From Paenibacillus sedimenti (lineage in GTDB: Bacteria > Bacillota > Bacilli > Paenibacillales > NBRC-103111), in assembly GCF_014534655.1 (NCBI RefSeq), contig NZ_JACVVD010000003.1:787204-851203 (forward strand): a stretch of DNA of 64,000 bases, read 5' to 3'. This document shows, in pieces, positions 44,588-52,412 of the stretch; the stretch's first letter is position 1, and each line of letters starts with the position of its first letter. The notes under the pieces are model-generated. The model was not told the DNA's origin and ran no database searches. It saw only the letters and a program-made list of their open reading frames with translations. The position numbers and the translations under genes were made by a program.

Positions 44588-44700
44588 ATAAAAAGAGCAT
44601 TTGACCCATCGGATCAAACGCTCTGCCCAGGCGACCGGCTGTATGTAATATGCGCTCCCCCGTAGTCCTCTACGTTTCGCCAGTTACGCACACCAGAAAT
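44588..44700 (-). ncRNA. ZTP riboswitch (pfl motif) with terminator
   Basis: The minus strand carries GCGTAACTGGCG, a short hairpin (GTAGAGGACTAC), GGGGGAGCG, then the pseudoknot partner TCGCCTGGGCA, matching the pfl/ZTP aptamer layout (G-U-A-ACUGGCG ... CCGCCUGGGCA). An intrinsic terminator follows at 44588-44624 (GAGCGTTTGAT...GTCAAATGCTC plus a T run). It lies 20 bp before the PfpI-GNAT gene. ZTP signals low 10-formyl-tetrahydrofolate and normally prevents termination. Confidence 0.85.
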
Positions 44701-44707
44701 TTCCTTT

Positions 44708-44736
44708 ATTATATATAGAAAAATTAGAGATGTCTA
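44708..44736 (-). promoter_or_regulatory. Promoter of the ZTP-riboswitch transcript
   Basis: TAGACA (-35, 44731-44736) and TATAAT (-10, 44708-44713) with a 17-bp spacer on the minus strand, about 10 bp before the aptamer. Confidence 0.65.
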
Positions 44737-44765
44737 GATGATGAAACACTTTATTCCTTAAAAGC

Positions 44766-44890
44766 CATAATCAAAAGATAAATCTGACGCCTCGCCTATC
44801 TCTGCGTACGTCACCATTGCATCCTCCGTCGGTTGTGGCTCTGACACCTGCTTAATGCGAAAGCCGGCACCCATCAGCGCTTCTTAAGAC
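44766..44890 (-). pseudogene. Methyltransferase C-terminal fragment
   Basis: A stretch reading EALMGAGFRIKQVSEPQPTE and ending FDYGF-stop resembles the C-terminal end of a SAM-dependent methyltransferase. It has no start and no SAM-binding part. It may be the other end of the fragment at 45489-45740 or of another gene. Confidence 0.4.
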
Positions 44891-45012
44891 AATAAAGTTT
44901 TGAAGTGGTTAGGTTGGACATAAAGGCAAAAATACAATTAAGTTATGGAGTACTTCTTACGATCATCTATAGCTCCATTTAACTATCGTTTCCGATAGCT
45001 TAACAAAACCTG
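44886..45012 (+). repeat. Repeat variant with GACAATAAAG segment and right module
   Basis: GACAATAAAGTTTTGAAGTG at 44887, a second copy-like segment ACAATTAAGTTATGGAGTAC at 44932, then right module TTTAACTATCGTTTCCG and ATAGCTTAACAAAACC (44983-45012). The segment before the module is shared with 34402-34432. The left module is absent. Confidence 0.55.
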
Positions 45013-45053
45013 ATGTGCGGTAGCCTTTATTAGGTGTTGAATTTATCATCTTG

Positions 45054-45383
45054 TTAGTCTACGATAAATAATTTTGCTCCAGTGTTCGTATAAGATCTAT
45101 GTGGATTTGCATCATCAGCCACCTGATAACTGACTCCTGGCGTGAGTTTAAATTCTTTTCCATCTAAAAGTTCGGTATACAGTTCACCTTCTAGTACTAA
45201 CAAAACATGGCCTCTGTTACACCAATGGTCTGCAATATAACCAGGAGTATATTCTACCATTCGCACTCTAATGTTCCCCATCTCGAATGTCCGCCAATAT
45301 GCAAACCCTTCGGTTCCAGGATGTTGAGTAGCGGTTATTTCACTCCAGTCAATTGTACAAAATGGAACATCCGTTATCTTCAT
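45054..45383 (-). CDS. DHCW-motif cupin protein
   Basis: 109 residues, a single cupin barrel with the signature YIADHWCNRGHVLLVLEGEL and C-terminal YQVADDANPHRSYT. This small family is named for the DHCW motif; its function is unknown. It is a single-gene unit between repeat modules. Confidence 0.75.
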   Translation of the reverse strand: MKITDVPFCTIDWSEITATQHPGTEGFAYWRTFEMGNIRVRMVEYTPGYIADHWCNRGHVLLVLEGELYTELLDGKEFKLTPGVSYQVADDANPHRSYTNTGAKLFIVD

Positions 45384-45488
45384 GATGTTGTCCCCCTTGG
45401 ATAATTTGGTTTTTCACATGACTAACGTTCCTCGGTAGTTTAAACAACTGTTCTTCAAGAACGACGAATGGTTATCTGAGTTTTCGCA

Positions 45489-45740
45489 CTAACTCGTCGT
45501 TCTATTGGTTTTCCCGTAAAAGTGGTATTTTCCTGAGGCAAAGAATGGGATTCCGGGGTTCTTTTCCATCGCTCCTTGGAAAAGATTAAATTTTGTATTG
45601 CAGTCCGAAAGCAGATTTCGCGCAGTCTTAATTTGAGTATCAGATAAATCGATTCCCCAAAGCTCTGAAGCTCCGCGCGAGGCCATATATTTTAGAGAGT
45701 GCCCACTACCACAGCCAATCTCCAAGACCTTCTTATTCAA
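45489..45740 (-). pseudogene. Truncated SAM-dependent methyltransferase
   Basis: Starting from TTG the frame enters directly at SAM motif I (KVLEIGCGSGHSLKYMASRGA), then ELWGIDLSDTQIKTARNLL and MEKNPGIPF, and then loses similarity in FYGKTNRTTS. The N-terminal about 45 residues and the C-terminal half are absent. It begins 13 bp after the anti-sigma gene stop, consistent with a deletion junction. Confidence 0.65.
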
Positions 45741-45752
45741 TAGATCACCAAA

Positions 45753-46460
45753 TTAGTCCCGGTTTATAAACTGAGCTTCAATTGCATCGCTTGCTGCCGG
45801 TAATTCCATCCCTTTTTTCCATATCAGAATACGATCCTCCGGTGAACCATAATAAACGGCTTGAATTTCTACTTCCTTGCCATGTACTGCTTTCTGATTG
45901 GCATTTACCAATTCGAGATTGATGGAATAATACATGTTGGCAAGTCCGATATCAGCGAATTTCTTGGATTTAATAAGTGGACGTACGGGTGTCATATAAA
46001 AACCCCCATCGCTATCCAACTTAGAATTTACTTGGTTAACATTGTATCCATCGGTCATTTTAATATGATAGGCTATTTTTCCGTCTTTCAGCCGGCTTAC
46101 ATTTGTTATTTCAATAACGTCTGTAGGTACTTTTGTTATATTCCATTGGTATAAACCGATATAACCAAAATAAAATGCAGCACAAACTGTAGTGGCTAAA
46201 ATCATTCCTCTGGCAAACGCCGCTGCTTTGGATCGGTTCCAATATGCACTAATACTTTTTAACCCATTTCCCTCCAGCTTATTTTTTTCAATGGTTTCCT
46301 GCGGCAAGCCGATGTTCACATTCAACTTATCCAGTATCGATTTACAGTCTTCACATGTCGCAATGTGCGCTTCAACCGATTCTTTAGTATTCGCGCTGCA
46401 TACGTTGTCGTAGTAAAGCGGCAGCAAGTCTTTAATAATATCACATGATATTTTGCTCAT
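45753..46460 (-). CDS. Anti-sigma factor with zinc-finger domain
   Basis: About 235 residues from ATG at 46460 (MSKISCDIIKDLLPLYYD). N-terminal zf-HC2 type zinc-binding anti-sigma domain (HIATCEDCKSIL), a membrane helix (GMILATTVCAAFYFGYIGLY) and an extracellular C-terminal domain. It overlaps the sigma gene by 4 bp. It holds the partner sigma factor inactive at the membrane until an envelope signal arrives. Confidence 0.87.
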   Translation of the reverse strand: MSKISCDIIKDLLPLYYDNVCSANTKESVEAHIATCEDCKSILDKLNVNIGLPQETIEKNKLEGNGLKSISAYWNRSKAAAFARGMILATTVCAAFYFGYIGLYQWNITKVPTDVIEITNVSRLKDGKIAYHIKMTDGYNVNQVNSKLDSDGGFYMTPVRPLIKSKKFADIGLANMYYSINLELVNANQKAVHGKEVEIQAVYYGSPEDRILIWKKGMELPAASDAIEAQFINRD

Positions 46461-46942
46461 AGTTCTTCCTCCATCAATTGGTCTTGAATTTTGTGCCTCG
46501 CTCGATGAAACGTAACCCTTGCCCAACTCTCCGTTTTCCCAAAAACTTGGCTGATGTGGTCAAAAGATAATTCACCAAACACTCTTAGCGTGAATACTTC
46601 CTTATATGGCTCGTCCAAACTATGCAATAACTTGTGAATTCGTAATGTTTCGGCTTTATCGACGTATTTTTTTTCGATTTCAAATCCACTAGCTTTTTCA
46701 TGCCGAACATCCGGTTCAAATCGTTTTTGCTTATCCATATAAGAAAAATAGGTGTTCTTTGCGATTTGACACAGCCAGACGCTAATTTTGGAATTGCCTT
46801 TAAACTGTTCTATATTATTTAGCGCTTTAAAAAATGTTTCCTGCGTTATTTCCTCCGCGATCTGCTCATTTCGGCTTAATGACAAAGCAAATAAGTAAAC
46901 GTTTTGAAAATGCTGATCATAGATTTTTTTAAAATCTGACAC
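46457..46942 (-). CDS. ECF RNA polymerase sigma factor
   Basis: 161 residues: region 2 (FALSLSRNEQIAEEITQETFFKAL) and region 4 (LHSLDEPYKEVFTLRVFGELS; WARVTFHRARHKIQ). Start close to an AGGTGG-like site. It pairs with the anti-sigma encoded downstream, a two-gene stress operon whose signal is unknown. Confidence 0.9.
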   Translation of the reverse strand: MSDFKKIYDQHFQNVYLFALSLSRNEQIAEEITQETFFKALNNIEQFKGNSKISVWLCQIAKNTYFSYMDKQKRFEPDVRHEKASGFEIEKKYVDKAETLRIHKLLHSLDEPYKEVFTLRVFGELSFDHISQVFGKTESWARVTFHRARHKIQDQLMEEEL

Positions 46943-47115
46943 TTGTTCACCACCTTACATAAATAAGACTCGCTAACAGATTATTCGTTACAAAACTCTT
47001 TAAAGATATATTTCAAGCAGGATACATCTAAATTTATGAATTAGAATATAGCATGCAAATCATGTTCAGTTCGAGGTGTATTTGTATGCTTTGAAAGCTA
47101 ATTAATGTATAGGTT

Positions 47116-47166
47116 GCATTGAACTATCCTGCCCGTCCCTCGGAGCTATAATGAACCGTTGGGATT
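47116..47166 (+). repeat. attC-like left module (partial repeat)
   Basis: TTGAACTATCCTGCCCGTCC followed by GAGCTATAATGAACCG. No GCTGCC stem follows; the next hairpin is the terminator at 47231. The rest of 46943-47278 shows nothing else. Confidence 0.6.
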
Positions 47167-47230
47167 GGGACAATGTTCTTGGTTGTTGTCTTGTTTAATT
47201 CGGTCATTAGATGAACTTATAATTACAAAA

Positions 47231-47260
47231 CAACGTCACCACGCATCGTGGTGACGTTGT
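47231..47260. terminator. Bidirectional terminator hairpin
   Basis: CAACGTCACCACG-CAT-CGTGGTGACGTTG, a perfect 13-base stem flanked by A and T runs, 18 bp from the stop of the next minus-strand gene. Confidence 0.78.
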
Positions 47261-47278
47261 TTTAAAACTATTACGCTT

Positions 47279-47857
47279 CTATCCCTGATTGCCCTCGACG
47301 GCGATCAGTAGCACCGCGGCGGCGAGACCCAAGCGGCGATCAAGTTTGTCGTTGTGGTCAGCGGAGAAATCGAGGTTTAGCTTTTGGACGAACGGGTTGA
47401 AATTCTGTTTGAACTCTGCGACTTTGGTCCCGTTCATCTCCACGTTGTAATGCTGAGGAATCAAATTCGTCAGGAATCTTCGCAAAAGAGCAAGCAGCGC
47501 ATTATCTTCCTTAATCAATCCGATCTCCGAATCACTAGTGGTCAAAATCGCCCATTCATCCTTGAAGATCGACTTCATCCCTTTGCGTCGCAAAGAACCT
47601 ATCTTGCGCCCGGTTTCGACATCAACTACGTCGAAGATTGAAGAAAAATCAATGACGCTTCGCGCTTGAATGCTGATCAAACAATCTTGCATTGTTTCAT
47701 CCCCGTATATTCGGATGTCTTCCTTCAACTTGAAGGCTTTCATCTTCGAGAACAGAATTGCCTTTTCATCAATGTCGAAAATATCGATTTTAGCGCCAAC
47801 TAGAGAAAGGATCTGTTTTCTAACCACGAATTTTTGATGATTAAATTTCGGATTCAA
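47279..47857 (-). CDS. LURP-one/scramblase-like protein
   Basis: 192 residues resembling the LURP-one/tubby-like C-terminal fold: ILSLVGAKIDIFDIDEKAILF, VIDFSSIFDVVDVETGRKIGSLRRKGMK in two strands, and a C-terminal hydrophobic helix (LGLAAAVLLIAV) that could insert in the membrane. Function unknown; some relatives bind lipids. RBS GGGGGCG-like, single gene. Confidence 0.62.
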   Translation of the reverse strand: MNPKFNHQKFVVRKQILSLVGAKIDIFDIDEKAILFSKMKAFKLKEDIRIYGDETMQDCLISIQARSVIDFSSIFDVVDVETGRKIGSLRRKGMKSIFKDEWAILTTSDSEIGLIKEDNALLALLRRFLTNLIPQHYNVEMNGTKVAEFKQNFNPFVQKLNLDFSADHNDKLDRRLGLAAAVLLIAVEGNQG

Positions 47858-48109
47858 GTCTTCGCCCCCTGCATTCTAGACTCAACTGAGTCTTTATTCA
47901 TTGAATTCGACAGAATTAGGGAAGATTCCTTTTTGTATCCGAATTCAGTTCACTTCGAGATCTTGGATCACGTAATGAGCTTGTAAATCGATCTCCGTTC
48001 AATGACTTAATGAAATTCACTTTAGCATTTCAATAGCTATTTGCGCCCTTCTTCTAAATGATAAGAAGATTATTATCTGTAGCATTTAAAATAAGGCTGC
48101 AAGACAAAA

Positions 48110-48142
48110 TCAACTATAGTCTCCCGTTAGCGTAATGTGGTG
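48110..48142 (+). repeat. attC-like right module
   Basis: TCAACTATAGTCTCCCG then TTAGCGTAATGTGG, about 60 bp from the stop of the next minus-strand gene. No hairpin or left module is adjacent; 47858-48109 holds no recognisable gene. Confidence 0.58.
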
Positions 48143-48200
48143 TAGCGCGGTTTTGCGAACGAAATATCGGATCCACCGCTATGCTTGCGTTTTGCTTCTT

Positions 48201-48668
48201 TTAATATTCTCCCTTAATTACAAAAAACGAGCCTCGAATTGTTCCAGCTAGTTTTGACTTCTGTCTAGCAAACTTAAACTTCTTCTCTTCTAACTCCTTT
48301 GGTACCTCCATCCCCTCAGAAAGTTTAAAACCAACGGCCCGCTTCTTAGGGTCATCAACCGTATACAGGACGTTGACCGCCAGACCATCCTCATAAAAGA
48401 CGAAGGTCCATTTGATATTTTCCACTTGAAGACGCGACGTTTCTAAAGGTTTGGCCTTAAACTCAATATCACGTTCTTCTTTCAAAATTCGGTTCACATA
48501 ATCAAGGGTCTCCTGGCTTTCGCTAGCTGGTAACACCGTAAATTCATGCTTGTATTTGTTCATGAAGTATCGAGCTTCATTCGCACGTAAACCAGCAAGC
48601 GCATCTGCTACAGGTGAAGATTCTAAACCAACCGTAGACACATTTTTAAAATCAACGATATAGGACAT
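48201..48668 (-). CDS. Hypothetical protein, 155 residues
   Basis: From ATG at 48668 (MSYIVDFKNVSTVGLESS), preferred over the frame start at 48689 because AAAGGAG lies between them. A soluble alpha/beta protein with a C-terminal basic segment (KKFKFARQKSKLAGTIRGSF). I do not recognise the family. It is a single-gene unit with a repeat module at its 3' end. Confidence 0.65.
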   Translation of the reverse strand: MSYIVDFKNVSTVGLESSPVADALAGLRANEARYFMNKYKHEFTVLPASESQETLDYVNRILKEERDIEFKAKPLETSRLQVENIKWTFVFYEDGLAVNVLYTVDDPKKRAVGFKLSEGMEVPKELEEKKFKFARQKSKLAGTIRGSFFVIKGEY

Positions 48669-48780
48669 TTTTATCGCTCCTTTTATCACTTTTTTATATC
48701 AACAGGAATCCACATTTCACCAAAAAACTAAGCCGTTCGGATTATGTTGATTCGAGTCAATCAAGATTCAATTTTATTGG

Positions 48781-48798
48781 CAACGATAGTTCAAGCAA
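48781..48798 (-). repeat. Repeat module in reverse orientation
   Basis: GGCAACGATAGTTCAAGC is the reverse complement of the right-module core (TTGAACTATCGTTGCC). It is the only clear module in this orientation in the window. Confidence 0.5.
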
Positions 48799-48883
48799 TT
48801 GAATTATTCATTAGCTTGCAATTATGTTGCAATCTTGTCCCATTGGTGCGAACAAAACATTGAATACCTGCATCAGAATTGTA

Positions 48884-49177
48884 TTACAATTCAACCAATA
48901 CTTTTTCAAGCTGTCCGCACATGCTCGTCCAGCCGTATTTTGCGCCTCCGAGCGCTTGAACTTTGTTGAAGCCGGTTTGATCAAGATGCTGATGAACAGT
49001 TCCGTCTTTATTTTCTTGCAATGTCCAGATGATCGTAGTGTTCTCTCCGCCGCTGTCCCAAGAATATGACAAACGGTGCGGCTCGACGACTTCCAGCACT
49101 TCGCAATGGATGATGCCATCTCACCCTTCGACCGGTTCCCTTCGGAACTGAAAATCGAGCGATAGATCCTACTTCAT
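48884..49177 (-). pseudogene. SRPBCC (AHSA1-type) pseudogene
   Basis: In one frame: MK, TAG, DLSLDFQFRREPVEG, TGA, DGIIHCEVLEVVEPHRLSYSW and on to GQLEKVLVEL. The family has Trp at the TGA (EGWDGIIHCEV). About 30 residues after the start are deleted. The ATGA overlap with the ArsR gene shows it was once the second gene of the common ArsR-SRPBCC operon. Confidence 0.78.
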
Positions 49178-49506
49178 TCCTGTTCCTCCTTAAGAAGTTG
49201 ATCCAGACGAACCATATTTTGTTTCCAAAATATCTCATAATACGACAACCAATCCTGAAGCTCCTTCAACGGTGCGGGATTGAGACGGTTTCGCGTCTCA
49301 CGGCCGACTTTACGCTCACTCACCAGGCCGGCTTCCTTCAATATCGTCAAATGCTTGGAGACTGCGGTTCGGCCCATCGCAAAATGAGGAGTTAACCGAT
49401 TGAGCGGCAATTCTTCCGCATCCGCCAGCAGTCGAATGATTGCACGCCGGGTCGGATCGGCTACGGCATAATAAACATCCCGCGTCTGTGCAACTGCGCC
49501 CATCAT
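49174..49506 (-). CDS. ArsR-family winged-helix regulator
   Basis: About 110 residues from ATG at 49506 (GGGAG upstream): AVADPTRRAIIRLLADAEELP, recognition helix region MGRTAVSKHLTILKEAGLVSERKVGRE, then a short helical tail. No metal-binding Cys motif, so it belongs to the non-metal ArsR group usually paired with SRPBCC and DoxX genes. Both expected partners are present but damaged (downstream, and divergent at 49695). Confidence 0.87.
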   Translation of the reverse strand: MMGAVAQTRDVYYAVADPTRRAIIRLLADAEELPLNRLTPHFAMGRTAVSKHLTILKEAGLVSERKVGRETRNRLNPAPLKELQDWLSYYEIFWKQNMVRLDQLLKEEQE

Positions 49507-49694
49507 CACCCACTCCCTCGCTTGAAATGAAATTACACCAATTGGTGCCTTTATTTTAGGACACTATATAGAGTCCCGTCAACAAGAAACATCCACCTTC
49601 TTTCCTTAGCTAATCAACCGTTTTCATTCGAAGAAAAAAAATACTATTAACACGACACCAAATGGTATCTATTTTGATTGTGAGGAGGAAACAA

Positions 49695-50009
49695 ATGAAC
49701 AAGATTGTCAGTGCGGAAACAACCGCGAAAGAAGAAACCCATCTCCGGGGAAGAGTTATCACTTATTGGGTTACAAAAGCGCTGCTTGCATTCGTTGTTG
49801 GGAGCGGAGGAATCGGGGATATAACCAATCAATGGGGGACACTCGAGACGGTGGAAATATTGGGGTATCCGGTGTACTTTCTGACCATTATCGGGGTTTG
49901 GAAAGTGCATATGAACTATCATGTTATTGCACAAACGAGAGATGGACAGAGGTTTGAGGGAAATATCGACGGCATGGATGATACTGGCGTTTACCATGTT
50001 AGTTCCTGA
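49695..50009 (+). pseudogene. DoxX-like gene fused to an unrelated tail
   Basis: From ATG at 49695: the N-terminal 60 residues are DoxX-like (VITYWVTKALLAFVVGSGG, WGTLETVEILGYPVYFL, TIIGVWK). The frame then switches abruptly to a hydrophilic tail (YHVIAQTRDGQRFEGNIDGMDD) that resembles another small Bacillus-type protein, whose own continuation (VPEDVEDEGRENN...RQPYGRR) follows in another frame to about 50080. This looks like a deletion chimera; neither parent is intact. Confidence 0.6.
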
Positions 50010-50116
50010 AGATGTTGAAGACGAAGGACGCGAAAACAACAACAGCAGTAGACAACCATACGGTCGAAGAGCCTTGTTTACTGAACTCTTGTTTCATCAT
50101 TTAAAAATAACAAAAA

Positions 50117-50148
50117 AAGAAGCTGGATCATTATTGATCACAGCTTCT
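50117..50148. terminator. Intrinsic terminator
   Basis: AAGAAGCTG-GATCA...TGATCA-CAGCTTCTT with A and T residues on the flanks, after the chimeric DoxX region. 50149-50345 shows no gene I can support. Confidence 0.68.
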
Positions 50149-50345
50149 TCATTCTTGCGTCTTATCCGAAAGGAGAAAATAAACATATTGCAGGCAATAC
50201 TTCATTCAATATTTTCAATTCCATTATGGATATAATTTTTTATTACGAACATTATCCGGTAAACAGGTCTATTTCTAATTTCAATTATAACGCAATAGAT
50301 TATATTATTTCCCAAGTTAAACCAATGTATACATAGGTCATAGAC

Positions 50346-50395
50346 CACCGATAAAACGTTCAACTATCGTTTTCCGTTAGCTCAACGAAACTGTT
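50346..50395 (+). repeat. attC-like right module
   Basis: GTTCAACTATCGTTTTCCG then TTAGCTCAACGAAACTG, a near-consensus right module, about 45 bp from the stop of the next minus-strand gene. No left module or hairpin adjacent. Confidence 0.65.
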
Positions 50396-50434
50396 ACCCA
50401 TGCAGTGATTACATCGTTGTGATTTTTATAAAAT

Positions 50435-50608
50435 TTAGTCCCATCCTTTAGCGTTAATCGGTTTCTTTTTGTTATTAAAAAACCTTCCTAATAAACTTAA
50501 TTCCTTTTTTCGTTTGAGAGTTAGTTTAAGACCTTCAATCATTAGCCTTGCTCTCAATTCGTCGCGACGATTGAGCGTGTGCAACATCTTTATGAACTGT
50601 TTGTCCAT
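50435..50608 (-). CDS. Hypothetical small basic protein, 57 residues
   Basis: From ATG at 50608 (MDKQFIKMLHTLNRRDELRA), preceded by GGGAGG; a longer frame to 50671 lacks such a site. Lys/Arg-rich with a single long helix. Not recognised. Confidence 0.55.
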   Translation of the reverse strand: MDKQFIKMLHTLNRRDELRARLMIEGLKLTLKRKKELSLLGRFFNNKKKPINAKGWD

Positions 50609-50785
50609 GTTACCATCCCTCCCAAGTTCTGTTAAAGAGAAGCAGGACTTTTGATTCTGATCTATATACATTATAAGCTAACACTGGATTAATGTTTGTC
50701 AGATTATAGATGAGGACAACGCTTGTTTTGTCGACATTTAGGCAACATAAAAGTTCGAAAGCACCGTCCCGATCCCACTTCTCAT

Positions 50786-50868
50786 TCTGATTTCAACGAA
50801 ACTTTGCTACTCGTTAGCTTGGGCACACAGCAAAAAGAGACCCACAGCAACGGGCTGCGGGTCTAAGT
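50786..50868 (+). repeat. Partial repeat with terminator-like hairpin
   Basis: TTTCAACGAAACTTTGCTAC then TCGTTAGCTTGGG (right-module-like), followed by AGACCCACAGC...GCTGCGGGTCT (50837-50863) with a T-rich tail. Another right module (TGAACAAACGTCTCCCG then TTAGTGGAATCC) lies at 50957-50985. Apart from these, 50609-51102 appears empty. Confidence 0.5.
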
Positions 50869-51102
50869 TTTATATTTTAAAAGGGGTCAAGTTTTATTAT
50901 AGGCTTGATTCATTAATGCTGTATGAAAATAAGATTTCAATTTTATTACATTTACTGAACAAACGTCTCCCGTTAGTGGAATCCTTTGTTCGAAAACGGA
51001 ACGTTTTCACCGTTGTTCTCTGTTGGTTTGTCTCATAAGCAGTATTGCAGTGAGTAACGAAACCTGAATGGTAGTTGCATTCGACATTGAGAATCTATTT
51101 TA

Positions 51103-51510
51103 TTATCCTTCAACTAATTGATAAAATCTAATGTCTCCTCTTTCTGTTTCTGCTATTAATATGTCATTTCGCTCTTTGACACGAAAGATCTTTGTGCCGT
51201 CTGACAGTTTATTTGCTGTTCCGTTATTAAAAGCTTTACCATTATTACTTTGGTTAGTAATTTCAGTTATTTGTATGTCCCTGGTTAATTTTAACTCGTC
51301 TACCCAAGGAATTCCTGCATTATAAATGGTGTCTTTGTACATAAAAATATTAGCATTCGAATCCATTCTTAAAACTTCTTGTGCAGTTGGATTTCCAATT
51401 GTTTTAGTCTCAATGTGCGGTTTTGAAATCTGCTTGGCGGGTTCTTTTTCGCAACCAATTAGAAAAGCAAAACTACATAATAATACATAAATAAGCATTC
51501 TTTTAATCAT
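51103..51510 (-). CDS. Hypothetical lipoprotein, 135 residues
   Basis: Signal peptide with lipobox FLIGCEK (Cys about 20). The mature part has DTIYNAGIPWVDELKLTRDIQ and a C-terminal beta-rich segment ending GDIRFYQLVEG. No known family recognised; probably a small envelope protein. It is a single-gene unit between repeat modules. Confidence 0.7.
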   Translation of the reverse strand: MIKRMLIYVLLCSFAFLIGCEKEPAKQISKPHIETKTIGNPTAQEVLRMDSNANIFMYKDTIYNAGIPWVDELKLTRDIQITEITNQSNNGKAFNNGTANKLSDGTKIFRVKERNDILIAETERGDIRFYQLVEG

Positions 51511-51642
51511 ATTTTAAAATCGCCCCTTTACCATATCCATCAATTAAGTATGAGACGTGGAACTCCTCACGAATGTTGCTGCCTTTATTCATTTATCCCT
51601 GCCGAATACTTCAAAGTTAGGTGGCTGGTTTTCTGTACCCTC

Positions 51643-51740
51643 TACTGCCCTTTAGTTTAATAAATAAGAGCAGGCTGCCGCGGTGCCTGCTCGTCAATTA
51701 TGATGTTCAACTAAAGTCTCCGTTAGTTCAATTCAATCGC
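51643..51740 (+). repeat. attC-like repeat, copy 15
   Basis: Left module TACTGCCCTTTAGTTTAAT, hairpin AGAGCAGGCTGCCGCGGTGCCTGCTC with a compensated outer stem (GAGCAGG/CCTGCTC), right module GTTCAACTAAAGTCTCCG then TTAGTTCAATTC. The end of the decayed gene that follows falls in the last bases of the right module. Confidence 0.82.
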
Positions 51741-52038
51741 TAGGGATGAACTCGTCAAGTGTAACCACATATTATGGAGTGAATTCTCCAATTCTCATCG
51801 CCTTCATAGAGGAAGTCGATTATGACCTCATCGTGGTCGATAGTCTCACTATGATTTTTTTAAGCCACGTCCCCAATTGAGGTCCAAACTCCGCTAGACA
51901 AATGTACTCGTCATGAAAGAACAACTTTCCATCCATTGAAATGTCAAGCGTCCCCTCAATGTATCCATGCTTATAAGCGGAATACTCACCACCAGATGGT
52001 ATCTCCGTGTTCAAAACGAACGAAAAATTTATGATCAT
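51733..52038 (-). pseudogene. Decayed small uncharacterised gene, copy B
   Basis: Starts ATG at 52038: [55 protein letters not shown] frameshift in an A7 tract then moves the family frame to [21 protein letters not shown], and a deletion joins HSI to the terminal [10 protein letters not shown] frame. One extra A would restore the first break. It complements the paralog at 26176-26492, which lost the middle but kept the C-terminal part. Confidence 0.72.
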
Positions 52039-52071
52039 ACCAATCACCTTGTTTTAGGAGTAGCCTTATTT

Positions 52072-52147
52072 AACTCTGCTGCCCGTAAACAAAAGAGGAG
52101 CTGCCGCGAAGGATCACCTCAACTATTGTTTCCCGCGTAATCAAGAA
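52072..52147 (+). repeat. attC-like repeat, copy 16
   Basis: Left module TGCTGCCCGTAAACAAAAG, hairpin GAGGAGCTGCCG...GATCACCTC (degenerate), right module CAACTATTGTTTCCCGCGTAATCAAG. 52148-52309 has no identifiable gene, so a cassette may have been lost between this copy and the next. Confidence 0.72.
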
Positions 52148-52309
52148 ACCCTTATTTAATCATTTCTGTCAGGATCGTACTCATCCTCGACTACTGGGAT
52201 GTAAGGTGAGAGGAACCTGTCTGTCTCACGAGTTAAATTCACCGAGGTAGGCTACTTCCTAAGGTCAAGTACTATCAATGAGATTACTAGATTGTTGCAG
52301 GTAAAGGTC

Positions 52310-52402
52310 TAACTGTCTTGCCGGTTAGCGCGGGATTGGCAGCAGCTCAAACTGGCCGCCTGCCTTCGATTGATGAACTATCGTTCTCGTTACTTCTTAT
52401 GC
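52310..52402 (+). repeat. attC-like repeat, copy 17
   Basis: Left module CTTGCCGGTTAGCGCGGGA, a less regular central hairpin (TTGGCAGCAG...CTGGCCGCCTGCC), right module TGATGAACTATCGTTCTCG then TTACTTC. It ends about 10 bp before the stop of the small membrane protein. Confidence 0.7.
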
Positions 52403-52412
52403 ACCTATAATA

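Noticed and set aside
43973..44665. 230-codon plus-strand ORF across the PfpI domain and riboswitch
   Set aside because: Antisense to a well-supported gene and to a structured riboswitch; no domain recognisable.
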